DNA of 64,000 nt, taken from Ideonella sp. Its GTDB lineage: Bacteria > Pseudomonadota > Gammaproteobacteria > Burkholderiales > Burkholderiaceae_C. Of this stretch, positions 8,555 to 17,816 are shown piece after piece. The stretch is taken from contig JADKIA010000003.1 in the NCBI GenBank assembly GCA_016721465.1, positions 496,001-560,000 of the forward strand, given 5' to 3'. The notes below the pieces were generated by a model. That model saw nothing but the letters and a program-made list of their open reading frames with translations, ran no database searches and was not told the DNA's origin. Both the position numbers and the translations under genes were made by a program. Within the stretch, counting starts at the first letter, position 1; the number at the start of each line of letters is the position of its first letter.

Positions 8555-9736
8555 TCAGCGCGCGGGCAGGTAGCGCGCCGCCAGCACGCCCGGGATGGCG
8601 GCCAGCCCGGCCAGCACCGCAGGCTGAACCGGGCTGTCCACGTCCACCAGCGTGTAGGCCATCTCGCCGCGCGACTTGTTCACCATGTTGTGGATGTTCA
8701 AGCCCGCATTGGCCATCGCGGTGGAGATCTGCCCGAGCATATTGGGCACATTGGCGTTGGCGATGGCCAGGCGGTAGGCCGACTCGCGCGGCATGCTCAC
8801 GCTGGGGAAGTTGACTGCGTTGCTGACGTGGCCGTGCTCGAGGTAGTCACGCAGCTGGTCCACCACCATGACGGCGCAGTTCTCCTCGGCCTCGCGGGTG
8901 CTGGCACCCAGGTGGGGCAGGGCGATGACCTTGGCGTGCCCGTGGATCGCGGCGGAGGGGAAGTCACAGACATAACGGCCGAGATGAGAAGCATCGAGCG
9001 CCTCGACCACCGACACGTCGTCGACGATGCCCTCGCGCGAGAAGTTCAGCAGCACGGAGCCTTGGCGCATCAGGCCGACATTGCTGGCATTCACCAGGTG
9101 GCGCGTGGCATCCACCAGCGGCACATGCAGCGTCACGAAGTTCGCGCTGCGCAGCACCTCGTTCACGCTGCCCGCTCGCTTGACCTGCGAGGGCAGGCTC
9201 CAGGCCGCATCCACCGTGATCTCGGGGTCGAAACCGACCACCTGCAGGCCCAGCTTGATGGCCGCGTCGGCCACCAGGCAACCGATCTTGCCCAGGCCGA
9301 TGATGCCCAGCGTCTGGCCGGCGATCTCGAAGCCGGCGAAGGCCTTCTTGCCGTCCTCCACCGTCTTGTCGAGCTGGGGCGAGGCGGGGTCCAGGCGAGC
9401 CACGAACTGCAGCGCGGGGGCCAGGTTGCGTGCCGCCATGAGCATGCCGGCGATCACCAGTTCCTTCACCGCGTTGGCGTTGGCACCCGGCGCGTTGAAC
9501 ACGGGCACGCCGCGGGCGCTCATGGCCTTGACGGGGATGTTGTTGGTGCCCGCACCGGCGCGGCCGATGGCGCGCACGCTGGCCGGGATGTCCATCTTGT
9601 GCATGTCGGCCGAGCGCACCAGGATCGCGGCCGGGTCGGCCACGTCCTTGCCCACGCGATAGGTCTCGGCCGGCAGACGCGACAAGCCGTTGGCGGAGAT
9701 CTGGTTGAGCACCAGCACGTGCAAACGTTCAGCCAT
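8555..9736 (-). CDS. serA: D-3-phosphoglycerate dehydrogenase
   Basis: First step of serine synthesis: 3-phosphoglycerate plus NAD+ to 3-phosphohydroxypyruvate. The 393-residue protein has the 2-hydroxyacid dehydrogenase fold, with GAGTNNIP near residue 61, the NAD-binding GLGKIG at 147-152 and the late catalytic His in LPHLGASTREAEEN. A C-terminal ACT domain of about 70 residues (starting near AYRLAIANANVPNML) is the usual serine-sensing module. The start lies 8 nt inside the 3' end of serC, so the two form a coupled serC-serA operon. The gene converges on the sensor kinase, 25 bp away. Confidence 0.95.
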   Translation of the reverse strand: MAERLHVLVLNQISANGLSRLPAETYRVGKDVADPAAILVRSADMHKMDIPASVRAIGRAGAGTNNIPVKAMSARGVPVFNAPGANANAVKELVIAGMLMAARNLAPALQFVARLDPASPQLDKTVEDGKKAFAGFEIAGQTLGIIGLGKIGCLVADAAIKLGLQVVGFDPEITVDAAWSLPSQVKRAGSVNEVLRSANFVTLHVPLVDATRHLVNASNVGLMRQGSVLLNFSREGIVDDVSVVEALDASHLGRYVCDFPSAAIHGHAKVIALPHLGASTREAEENCAVMVVDQLRDYLEHGHVSNAVNFPSVSMPRESAYRLAIANANVPNMLGQISTAMANAGLNIHNMVNKSRGEMAYTLVDVDSPVQPAVLAGLAAIPGVLAARYLPAR

Positions 9737-10811
9737 TTTTCGCCTCGAATTCCTTCATGTAGGCCACCAGTGCCTGAACGCCTTCGATCGGCATGGCGTT
9801 GTAGATGGAGGCGCGCATGCCGCCCACCGAGCGGTGGCCCTTGAGCTGCACCATGCCGCGGGACTGCGCGCCCTTCAGGAAGGCCTCGTCCAGCGCCTCG
9901 TCCTTCAGGCGGAAGGGCACGTTCATCAGGCTGCGGCAGTCCCGCGCCACGGGGCAGCTGTAGAAGCTGGTGCTGTCGAGAAAGTCGTACAGCACCGCGG
10001 CCTTGGCCTTGTTGTGCGCCTCCATCGCGGCCAGGCCACCGCGGGCCTTGATCCAGTTGAACACCAGCCCGGCGATGTAGATCGCGTAGGTGGGCGGTGT
10101 GTTGTACATGGACTCGTTGTCGGCCACTGTCTTGTAGTCGAAGGCGCTGGGCGTGGCCGGCAGGGCCTGGCCGATCAGGTCGTCGCGCACGATGACGAGG
10201 GTCAGGCCGGAGGGGCCGATGTTCTTCTGCGCGCCAGCGTAGATCAGGCCGTACTTCGACACATCGATCGGGCGGGAGAGGATGTCGCTGGACATGTCGG
10301 CCACCAGCGGCACTTGCCCGCAGTCGGGGGTGAAGTGGTATTCCACGCCACCGATGGTCTCGTTGGAGCAGATGTGCACGTAGGCCGCTTCCGGGTCGAG
10401 CTTCCAGTCGCCGCGCGCGGGGATGGTGGTGTAGTGGCTGGCCTTGGCGCTGGCGACCACGTTGACCTTGCCGTACTTGGCCGCTTCCTTGATCGACTTC
10501 TTCGACCATTCGCCGGTGTCCACGTAGTCGGCACTGGCCTTGCCGCGCAGCAGGTTCATCGGCACGATCGCGTTCTCGGCGATGGCGCCGCCTTGCATGA
10601 ACAGGATCTTGTAGTTCGCTGGCACGGCCAGCAATTCGCGCAGCAGCGCCTCGGCCTCGTTGGCGATGGCGATGAATTCCTTGCCGCGGTGGCTCATCTC
10701 CATGACCGACATGCCGGAGCCGTGCCAGTCGAGCATTTCATCGGCGGCTTTTTGCAGCACGCTTTCGGGCAGGGCGGCGGGGCCGGCGCTGAAGTTGAAG
10801 ACGCGGGTCAT
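9729..10811 (-). CDS. serC: phosphoserine aminotransferase
   Basis: Transfers the amino group of glutamate to 3-phosphohydroxypyruvate, giving O-phosphoserine; it also serves pyridoxine synthesis. The 360 residues match the family length. It starts MTRVFNFSAGPAALPE, has the HRGKEF motif at 41-46 and the PLP lysine at Lys196 in IYAGAQKNIGPSG. Asp and Ser residues of VADMSSDILSRP line the cofactor pocket. It is the first gene of the serC-serA operon and overlaps serA by 8 nt. Confidence 0.97.
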   Translation of the reverse strand: MTRVFNFSAGPAALPESVLQKAADEMLDWHGSGMSVMEMSHRGKEFIAIANEAEALLRELLAVPANYKILFMQGGAIAENAIVPMNLLRGKASADYVDTGEWSKKSIKEAAKYGKVNVVASAKASHYTTIPARGDWKLDPEAAYVHICSNETIGGVEYHFTPDCGQVPLVADMSSDILSRPIDVSKYGLIYAGAQKNIGPSGLTLVIVRDDLIGQALPATPSAFDYKTVADNESMYNTPPTYAIYIAGLVFNWIKARGGLAAMEAHNKAKAAVLYDFLDSTSFYSCPVARDCRSLMNVPFRLKDEALDEAFLKGAQSRGMVQLKGHRSVGGMRASIYNAMPIEGVQALVAYMKEFEAKNG

Positions 10812-10915
10812 CTGTGGCTACTCCGTGGGTGAGGGGAAATGGTTGCGACGCCAGTGGCGCCCAACCCGTGAGCATACCGAATCGATGCGCCGGCCCTGTG
10901 AGGGCGGCGGCCGGC

Positions 10916-12244
10916 TCAGTGGCGCGCAAGCTGGCGCAGGTGGGCGCCCATCGCCTGGTCGTCGCTGTCGATGTGGTTGAGCAACCAGTCCTTGATGGTC
11001 TGCAAAGCGGCCAGATCGCCCCCCTGTGCGAGTCGATCCCGGTACTGCGCCACGTCGATCAACAGCCGGGCATGCGCCCCCTTGTGCACGGCGTATTGGG
11101 GGTCGAGGGCGCGGTCCATCAGGCGCTCTTCCGTTGCGAAGTGGAAGCGGGTGTACAGCACCAGTTCGTCGAAGCGTTTGCGGATCAGTTCAGTCTGCTC
11201 GCCGGCCCTCACGGCCTGGTTCAGGCGGTTGATCAAGAGCACCAGCTGGCGATGCTGGAGGTCGACTTCGGACACGCCAATCTCATGGCCTTTGTCGAAC
11301 ACGAACCAGTCGGCGTCGGTGGTCGGGATGCCCGGTGCGTCGCAGAACGTGACCGCGTTCTTGCCGCGCAGTTTGCTCTGGTACATCGCGGCGTCGGCAT
11401 TGGCCATCAAGCGGTCGATTTCGGTGCCGTGGTCGGGGAAGGCACTGATGCCGACGCTGATGCCGACACGAAACGACTGCCCCTGTCGGCCGGCGATGGG
11501 TTCGGCCGCGGCGCGTCGGACCTTGTCGGCCACGGTGGCGGCCTCGTCGATGCGCTCCAGTTGCGACAGCACGATGGCGAACTCATCGCCGCCCAGCCGA
11601 GCCACGGTGTCGCCGGCACGCACGCAGGCCGTCATCCGGCTGGCGACGGCACGCAGCACCTCATCCCCGCAGCTGTGGCCGTGCTGGTCGTTGACGGCCT
11701 TGAACCCGTCCAGGTCGACGATGAGCAAGGCCACCTTGCCGTTGTGGCGCCGGGCCTGCGAGATCGCCATGGCCAGGCGATCGAGCAGCAGCAGCCGGTT
11801 GGGCAGGCCGGTCAGGCGATCACGAAAGGCCCGATGTTCGAGCGTCTCGATCTCTTGATGCTGCAGGTCCATGGCCGACCGGACGCGGTTGGCGAGCAAG
11901 GCCGTGCCGCCAAACAGCAGCACGCCAGCGGCGCCACGATCGGCCAGCAGCCCTGGGTCGATCTGGCCCTGCAGCCCGCCCGCGGCCAGCAGGGTGGTCG
12001 CGAGCGCGGCCATGACCGCCGCCACGCAAGCACCGGCGCGATGCCGGCGCCAGGCCAGCGCCAGGATGGGAAGGCAGTACGCCGGGTCGAACAGGTGCTG
12101 CCGCGGGAACCAGTGGGCGCTGATCGTCAGCGCGAGCAGCGCCGCGAAAGCGAGCGGCATGGTCCATCGACGCCACCGGTCGTCCTGGCGAACCGGCCTG
12201 TCCGCCGCGGCGTCTTCGGTCACTTGGCTTCGCTTGAAGTCCAT
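10916..12244 (-). CDS. membrane diguanylate cyclase with C-terminal bacteriohemerythrin
   Basis: The 442-residue protein has about three to four hydrophobic segments (residues 28-118), a GGDEF domain and a hemerythrin domain. The GGDEF signature is intact at 218-222, and RAGD at 209-212, five residues before it, is a good product-inhibition I-site. Residues 312-442 carry every expected di-iron ligand: His331, His368/Glu372 (HxxxE), His387/His391 (HxxxH) and His424/Asp429 (HxxxxD). Known hemerythrin-cyclases raise c-di-GMP depending on the redox or oxygen state of the di-iron centre; that role is inferred here. The gene stands alone between serC and the crotonase. Confidence 0.93.
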   Translation of the reverse strand: MDFKRSQVTEDAAADRPVRQDDRWRRWTMPLAFAALLALTISAHWFPRQHLFDPAYCLPILALAWRRHRAGACVAAVMAALATTLLAAGGLQGQIDPGLLADRGAAGVLLFGGTALLANRVRSAMDLQHQEIETLEHRAFRDRLTGLPNRLLLLDRLAMAISQARRHNGKVALLIVDLDGFKAVNDQHGHSCGDEVLRAVASRMTACVRAGDTVARLGGDEFAIVLSQLERIDEAATVADKVRRAAAEPIAGRQGQSFRVGISVGISAFPDHGTEIDRLMANADAAMYQSKLRGKNAVTFCDAPGIPTTDADWFVFDKGHEIGVSEVDLQHRQLVLLINRLNQAVRAGEQTELIRKRFDELVLYTRFHFATEERLMDRALDPQYAVHKGAHARLLIDVAQYRDRLAQGGDLAALQTIKDWLLNHIDSDDQAMGAHLRQLARH

Positions 12245-12389
12245 GGCAACTCTCTGGCCGGGAACCCCGCTGGCGAACCCCGCCGTCGTTCAACGCAGCC
12301 CCGTCTGGCGCAGCGCCCGACCACCCCATTCAATGGCAGTCCCGGGGGTCGGGCGTTGACATTCGTCAGTCACTGCGGGGTCTCGGGCT

Positions 12390-13169
12390 TCATCGGCCCC
12401 GGAATCGTGCCATGCGCCGCTCGGCGAACGCCGCCTTGCCTTCGCGCAGATCGTCGCTGGCGGCACAGCGGGCCTCACGTTCGCCCAGCACGTCGGGCTC
12501 GAATTCGCCACGGGCGATCTCGTTCAATGACGCCTTCATGCCACGCAAAGCGAGCGGCGCACCGGCGAGCAAGGCGTCGACGACCGATTGCAGCTCATCG
12601 TCCAGGCGACTGGCGTGCACGCAACGGTCCAGGTAGCCCAGGCGCAGCAGCTCACCGGCCGCAATGGTTTCGGCCAGCAGGAACAGTCGCTTGGCCGCCC
12701 CCAGGCCCAGGCGCGACACAAAGCGGCGCAGGCCGCTGGGGTAGTAGTGCAGGCCCAGGCGCACGGCGGGGATGCGCAGCGTCATGTCGTCCACGCCGAT
12801 GCGAAAGTCGCAGGCCAGGGCCAGGTCGGTGGCGCCGCCATAGACGCTGCCATTCAGCCGACACACCGTCGGCAGCGGCAGCGCCTCCAGCGCGTCCACC
12901 GTCTGTTCGAACAGACGTGGCCCGGCGTTGCTGGACGCGGCGCCGCCGTCGATCGAGCCGATGTCGAAGCCCGAGCAGAAACTGGCCCCGGTGCCGGTGA
13001 GCACCAGCACCTGAACATCCGCACGATTGGCCAGGGCCTCGAAGTGGCAGCCGAGCGCCTGCAGGTCTTCGACATGCAGGCGGTTGTGATGGGCGGGGCG
13101 GTTCAGCGTGAGCGTGGCACGGCCGTCGTGCACCTGCAGCAGCGGCAGGCCGGGGGTGGTGTCGTTCAT
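12390..13169 (-). CDS. enoyl-CoA hydratase/isomerase family (crotonase) protein
   Basis: The start is set at MNDTTPGLPLLQV, giving 259 residues, a typical crotonase length. Family marks are TLNRPAHHN, the oxyanion-hole loop GASFCSGFDIG and NGSVYGGATDLALACDFRIG. Two points argue against a standard hydratase. The position of catalytic Glu144 (GGGCEL in rat hydratase) is Asp here (GGATDL), and the Glu164 region reads IPAVRLGL with Ala. It may be an isomerase, hydrolase or other crotonase. The MFS transporter is divergent, with 188 bp between the starts. Confidence 0.82.
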   Translation of the reverse strand: MNDTTPGLPLLQVHDGRATLTLNRPAHHNRLHVEDLQALGCHFEALANRADVQVLVLTGTGASFCSGFDIGSIDGGAASSNAGPRLFEQTVDALEALPLPTVCRLNGSVYGGATDLALACDFRIGVDDMTLRIPAVRLGLHYYPSGLRRFVSRLGLGAAKRLFLLAETIAAGELLRLGYLDRCVHASRLDDELQSVVDALLAGAPLALRGMKASLNEIARGEFEPDVLGEREARCAASDDLREGKAAFAERRMARFRGR

Positions 13170-13357
13170 GGCCGCAGTATCGATCGGCGGGGTGTGCGGC
13201 CAGGACGCCGGCCGCGCGCAACAAGCCGAGGTCTGCCCGGCTGTCGCCCTGGGGACCGGGTCGGCGGCGGGTCGCACCGTATCCTGTGCGCCGGCGCAGC
13301 GCCGCACCTTGTGCCGATGGTCTGCGCCTGAACCTGCACGATGCCAGCCCCTTGCCG

Positions 13358-14578
13358 ATGCCCGACACCCGCCCACGCCACCTGCCCGATTCGCGCTACG
13401 CCACTGTGCGCCTGATGCTCACGCTGATGCTGATGACCATTGGCAGCGGCGGCATGTATGTGGTGGCGGTGGTGCTGCCCGCAGTGCAGGCCGAGTTCGG
13501 CGTGTCGCGGGCCGATGCGTCGCTGCCCTACACGCTGCTCATGATCGGCTTCGGGCTCGGTGGCGTGGTGATGGGCCGGCTGGCCGACCGGCGCGGCGTG
13601 ATGCTGCCTTTGCTGATTGGCGCGGCCTGCCTCGGGGCCGGCTTCGTCGCCTGCGGCATGTCCACCGGCATCGTCGGTTTCTCGATCATCCATGGCCTGC
13701 TGATCGGTCTGCTGGGCAGTTCGGCGAGCTTTGCGCCCCTGGTCGCGGACACCGCGCTGTGGTTCGTCAAACGGCGCGGCATTGCCGTGGCGGTGTGCGC
13801 CAGCGGCAACTACGTGGCGGGGGCCGTCTGGCCACCCATCGCCCAGCACTTCGTGTCGACCGTCGGCTGGCGGCAGACCTACATCGGCTTGGGGCTGTTC
13901 TGCACCGTGACCATGACCTTGCTGGCCCTGTGCATGCGGGCGCGCCCGCCGGTCCTGGTGGCTGCGCCAGTGCGCGCCAATTCGGCGCAGCCGTCGGAGC
14001 GGCCTTTTGGCCTGAGCATGGGCCAGGCACAGGGCCTGCTGTGCGTGGCCGGCGTGGCCTGTTGCGTGGCCATGTCCATGCCGCAGGTGCACATCGTGGC
14101 CTATTGCGCCGACCTGGGCTTCGGCGCGGCGCGCGGCGCCGAAATGCTGTCGCTGATGTTGGCCTGTGGCATCGTCAGCCGCCTGGTCTCGGGCCTGATC
14201 TGCGATCGCATCGGGGGCATCCGCACGCTGCTGCTCGGCTCGGTGCTGCAGGGCGTGGCGCTGTTGCTGTTCCTGCCCTTCGACGGACTGGTGTCGCTGT
14301 ATCTGGTCTCGGCGCTGTTCGGCTTGTTCCAGGGCGGCATCGTGCCGTCTTACGCCATCATCGTGCGCGAGCACTTTCCACCGGCCGAGGCCGGCGCGCG
14401 CGTCGGCACGGTGCTGATGTGCACCCTGTTCGGCATGGCGCTGGGCGGCTGGATGTCCGGCAAGGTGTTCGACCTGACCGGCAGCTACCACGCGGCCTTC
14501 ATCAACGGCATCGCCTGGAACCTGCTCAACGGCGCGATTGCCTTCTGGCTGCTGCGACGCAGTCGGCTCGATCGGTAG
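13358..14578 (+). CDS. MFS transporter
   Basis: A 406-residue inner-membrane protein with about twelve hydrophobic helices. The MFS motif A between helices 2 and 3 is clear (GRLADRRGVMLPL) and recurs in weaker form in the second half (CDRIGGIRTLLLG). The start MPDTRPRH was preferred because the upstream open frame has no helix and is Arg-rich. Single-gene MFS carriers of this kind move small organic anions or export compounds; nothing here fixes the substrate. It is divergent from the crotonase gene, which could be co-regulated. Confidence 0.88.
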   Translation: MPDTRPRHLPDSRYATVRLMLTLMLMTIGSGGMYVVAVVLPAVQAEFGVSRADASLPYTLLMIGFGLGGVVMGRLADRRGVMLPLLIGAACLGAGFVACGMSTGIVGFSIIHGLLIGLLGSSASFAPLVADTALWFVKRRGIAVAVCASGNYVAGAVWPPIAQHFVSTVGWRQTYIGLGLFCTVTMTLLALCMRARPPVLVAAPVRANSAQPSERPFGLSMGQAQGLLCVAGVACCVAMSMPQVHIVAYCADLGFGAARGAEMLSLMLACGIVSRLVSGLICDRIGGIRTLLLGSVLQGVALLLFLPFDGLVSLYLVSALFGLFQGGIVPSYAIIVREHFPPAEAGARVGTVLMCTLFGMALGGWMSGKVFDLTGSYHAAFINGIAWNLLNGAIAFWLLRRSRLDR

Positions 14579-14717
14579 CGGCTCGGGCCAATGGGCGGGC
14601 GGCCGCATCCCCCTGATGGGGGGGCCTGTGGGGTTTGCGCCTCACTCCCTCGGAGTGGCCAAGGCACTGGAGCCAGGCGCCACAATGCCGTGCCCACTTC
14701 ACGTCTCCGCGCCGCGC

Positions 14718-16955
14718 ATGCCATTTGCCGTCCTCTGCCGAATAGCCGCGCTGGGCATCGCCGCCGCGGCGGTGCTGGCTGGAGCGGCGATGGCGGCAGA
14801 GCCCGGTGCCGTGGTGGCTGCCCGGCTCCTGCCCGGCGAGCACTTGCGCCTGGATGGCAGCTTGTCGCACCCGGCCTGGCAGCGCGCCCGGGAGCACACC
14901 GACTTCGTGGAGAAGGTGCCGGTGCTCGGCGCCACGCCCAGGCATGCCACGAGCGTGCGCGTGCTGTTCGATCAGTCGGCGCTCTACGTGGGGGTGCGTG
15001 CGACCGACCCGGAGCCGGAGCTGATTCGCGCGCCACTGGTGCGCCACGATGGCGTCATTCGAACCCAGGACTTCATTGCCGTCTACATCGACGCCATTGG
15101 CAAGCGCCAGTCGGCCCAGTTCTTCCGGGTCAATGCCGCCGGCAGCACCGGCGACGGCATGCACACGGCGGCCGATGACAGCGAGGCGATGTCGCCCGAT
15201 TTCGATTTCGACGCCGCAACGCAGCGCAACGACCAGGGCTACACCGCCGTGCTGCGGATCCCCTTTGCTTCGCTGCGCTACGACGCCGATGGCCCACCGG
15301 CATGGCGGATCATGGTGGTGCGGCGACTGCCGCGCGAACAGTTCGCGATGCTCACCTCGGTGCTGGTGCCCCGCGACGCGCCGAGTTTCATCGCGGCGAT
15401 GCAGCCGCTGCAGGGTGTGGAGTTGCCAGAGAACCACCATTTCCTGGTCTTGCGGCCCGGGCTCACAGCAAGGCGGACCAGCGAGCAGCAGGTCGGCCAA
15501 GGCAACACTCGGCATGGCGAGTTGGAAGCGACGCTGGACCTGAAGTGGCGGCTGCGACCCGAATGGCTGATCGATGGCACCTGGCGCCCGGACTTCTCGC
15601 AGGTCGCGCTGGACGTGCCGCAACTCAATGGCAACACGCGTTTCGCGCAGATCGTGGCCGAGAAGCGGCCTTTCTTCCTGGAGTCGAGCGACCTGTTGCG
15701 CGGGCCCACCGAGGCGCTGTACACGCGCAGCTTCAGCGCACCGCGTTGGGGCCTGCGCAGCACCTGGCGCGGCCAACGCTTGGCCGGCAGCGCCTTTGCG
15801 GTGGACGACCGCGGCGGTGGCATTGTCTGGCTGCCCGGCGCCTGGGCCACGGCTGCGGCGGCGCAGCCCGCCTCGCGCACGCTGGCGGCACGTGCGACGG
15901 TCGACGCCGGCGACGTGCAATTCGGCGGCCTGGCGGTCTCGCGCCACTATGTGGATGGTCGTGGCGACAACCAGGTGCTGGGGCCCGACCTGGTCTGGCA
16001 GATGGACCCGGCCTGGCGCGTGCGGGCGCAGTGGTTGGCGTCCGACACCACCGCCCTGCCCGACGCGCAGGGCGACCTGCGGCGTGGCTTGGCGCAGCGC
16101 GGTCAGCGTGCCCTGGTGAAGGTGCTGTACCAGGGCGAAAACCGGGACGGCAGCCTCAGCGTCGAAGACATCGGCGAGGCGTTCCGCAACGACACCGGTT
16201 TCGTCAACCAGAGCGGCGTGCGCAGCCTCAGCGTGACCCAGTCCAGTGGCTGGCAGCGGGTGGGGCCGTTCAACGAGTTCTGGCTCAACTTCAGGTACGA
16301 CGGGGTGCAGGACAAGCGCAGCGCCCAACGCGTCAGCAGCGACCCGTTCGTCGGCCTCTGGATGACTGCGGCGCACAACCTGGACTGGTCGATCCATTGG
16401 CATGGCCAGGCCCAGATGCGCTCGGCCCCGGGAGCCCCGTTGTTGCGCCAGCGCTACCTGAGCAGCGCCTTGGTGCTCACGCCGGCCGTTTGGGTGCCGT
16501 TGGTCAACCTGGACGGCCGTGTGGGCCGCATTGCCGATGTCGCGGCCAACGCGGTGCGGCCGGGGGGCGAGCTGAGCCTGTCCTTGGCCACGCGGCCTCT
16601 GGCGCGGCTCGAGCTCGAGCCGCGCTGGGCGGCCACCTGGATCCAGCGCGATGGCCAGCGCACCTACCGTGAAGACGCCACCCAGGTGCTGGCGGTGTGG
16701 CACCTCGACGCCAAGCAGTCGCTGCGCGCGATCCTGCAACGCAAGGCCATGGACCGTCTGGCCGAGCCCGGTGTGGCCGCTGCACGCGACGGCAGCACCG
16801 TGGGTTCGCTGACCTACACCTGGCGCCAATCGGCCGGCAACGTGTTGTACCTGGGGATGAACCGGGCCCGGGTCGGTCTGGGCCAGTCCGCGCGCAGCAA
16901 CGAGGTGTTCGCCAAGCTGCAGTTCGACGTGGACACGCTGCGCGCGGCTTTCTGA
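14718..16955 (+). CDS. exported CBM9/DUF5916-like protein, possibly outer-membrane
   Basis: The 745-residue protein starts with a signal peptide (MPFAVLCRIAALGIAAAAVL, cleavage near AMA-AE). ATG 14685 is an alternative start 11 codons earlier, with a GGAG 12 nt ahead of it. Residues 30-210 resemble the CBM9/DOMON-like sandwich that precedes DUF5916 proteins (LDGSLSHPAWQRA, then LYVGVRATDPEP). The remainder alternates hydrophobic and polar residues and is rich in Trp and Arg, as expected of strands of an outer-membrane barrel; FDVDTLRAAF with a terminal aromatic fits barrel insertion. The function of this family is unknown. No neighbour gives a clue. Confidence 0.7.
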   Translation: MPFAVLCRIAALGIAAAAVLAGAAMAAEPGAVVAARLLPGEHLRLDGSLSHPAWQRAREHTDFVEKVPVLGATPRHATSVRVLFDQSALYVGVRATDPEPELIRAPLVRHDGVIRTQDFIAVYIDAIGKRQSAQFFRVNAAGSTGDGMHTAADDSEAMSPDFDFDAATQRNDQGYTAVLRIPFASLRYDADGPPAWRIMVVRRLPREQFAMLTSVLVPRDAPSFIAAMQPLQGVELPENHHFLVLRPGLTARRTSEQQVGQGNTRHGELEATLDLKWRLRPEWLIDGTWRPDFSQVALDVPQLNGNTRFAQIVAEKRPFFLESSDLLRGPTEALYTRSFSAPRWGLRSTWRGQRLAGSAFAVDDRGGGIVWLPGAWATAAAAQPASRTLAARATVDAGDVQFGGLAVSRHYVDGRGDNQVLGPDLVWQMDPAWRVRAQWLASDTTALPDAQGDLRRGLAQRGQRALVKVLYQGENRDGSLSVEDIGEAFRNDTGFVNQSGVRSLSVTQSSGWQRVGPFNEFWLNFRYDGVQDKRSAQRVSSDPFVGLWMTAAHNLDWSIHWHGQAQMRSAPGAPLLRQRYLSSALVLTPAVWVPLVNLDGRVGRIADVAANAVRPGGELSLSLATRPLARLELEPRWAATWIQRDGQRTYREDATQVLAVWHLDAKQSLRAILQRKAMDRLAEPGVAAARDGSTVGSLTYTWRQSAGNVLYLGMNRARVGLGQSARSNEVFAKLQFDVDTLRAAF

Positions 16956-17007
16956 ATCCGGCGGCGCGTGGCACAGTGGGGCTCCCCCAACCATTGAGGA
17001 GCAATGC

Positions 17008-17691
17008 ATGTCCAAGGCCGCACTTGACCACCAAGCCATGATCGATCAGTTTGCCCAGGCCGCATCCAAGGGCAACGAGCAACTGCGCAAGGTCGTGCAC
17101 GACGCGACACTCAAGGCGCTGCAGGGCCGCGAGCTGAGCCTCAAGAACATCCGCGGCGTGGTGGGCAAGGTCACCGAGGCGGCCAGTGCCGGTGCGGCGC
17201 AAGGTGCCATGAGCGGGGGCGCCGCCAAGGTCGAAGCCATGCTCGACACGGCCGTGGCCGGCATGGACGATGCGCTGCTCAAGGCCGTCGAAGCCAATCG
17301 CCTGGCACTGCAACGCCTGGTGGACCAGGGCGTGTCCTTGCGCGAGACCCAGCTGAAGAAGGCGCTGGGCGATCTGGAGAAGATGGAAGACACCATGATG
17401 GCCGCCGTGAAGAAGGCTGCGGGTTCGGCCGGCGAAGGCCTGGCCGGGCCATGGACCCAGGTGCTGGAGAAGTTCGACGTCTCGGGAACGAAGACGGGTG
17501 CGCAAGCGCTGGGCACGGTCGAGTCGATGGTGGGCCAGATGCAGGCCACGATGCGCGAGACGCGCGCCGCCAGCTTGAAGGCGGCACAGACCCTGGCCGA
17601 GAGCTATACCGCGCTGGTCAGTGGCGTGATGATCGGCATGGCCGATGCGCTGCGTGAAGGCGGCAAGGCCAAGGCCACCCCCAAGAAGTAA
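17008..17691 (+). CDS. alanine-rich helical protein of unknown function
   Basis: 227 residues, almost wholly helical by composition: Ala, Lys, Glu, Met and Leu rich, few aromatics, no signal peptide and no long hydrophobic segment. Heptad-like stretches (LRETQLKKALGDLEKMEDTM) suggest coiled coils, and the tail is basic (GGKAKATPKK). The composition recalls phasins that coat polyhydroxyalkanoate granules, but I do not recognise a phasin signature. The start has a good ribosome site (TGAGGAG) 8 nt upstream. It appears monocistronic, followed by a GC hairpin. Confidence 0.75.
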   Translation: MSKAALDHQAMIDQFAQAASKGNEQLRKVVHDATLKALQGRELSLKNIRGVVGKVTEAASAGAAQGAMSGGAAKVEAMLDTAVAGMDDALLKAVEANRLALQRLVDQGVSLRETQLKKALGDLEKMEDTMMAAVKKAAGSAGEGLAGPWTQVLEKFDVSGTKTGAQALGTVESMVGQMQATMRETRAASLKAAQTLAESYTALVSGVMIGMADALREGGKAKATPKK

Positions 17692-17716
17692 GCGACCTGG
17701 GCCGTGCGTGCGGCCT

Positions 17717-17747
17717 CCCGCCGAAGGGGGATCACCCCCGAAGCGGG
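17717..17747 (+). terminator. interrupted hairpin after the helical protein gene
   Basis: CCCGC (17717-17721) pairs with GCGGG (17743-17747), and inside it GGGGG pairs with CCCCC around ATCA. A small internal loop separates the two stems. No T tract follows. It lies 25 bp past the stop codon. Confidence 0.4.
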
Positions 17748-17785
17748 ATCGATTCGCGGCGCCGCAGCCCCTACGCTTTGCCTCA

Positions 17786-17802
17786 CGTCGGACGGTCCGA
17801 CG
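17786..17802. promoter_or_regulatory. 17-nt odd palindrome just upstream of the ligase gene
   Basis: CGTCGGAC and GTCCGACG flank a single central G. The site ends 14 bp before the ATG and abuts the AAGGGG ribosome site. It could be an operator or could fold in the mRNA next to the ribosome site. Confidence 0.45.
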
Positions 17803-17816
17803 CAAGGGGCAATGCC

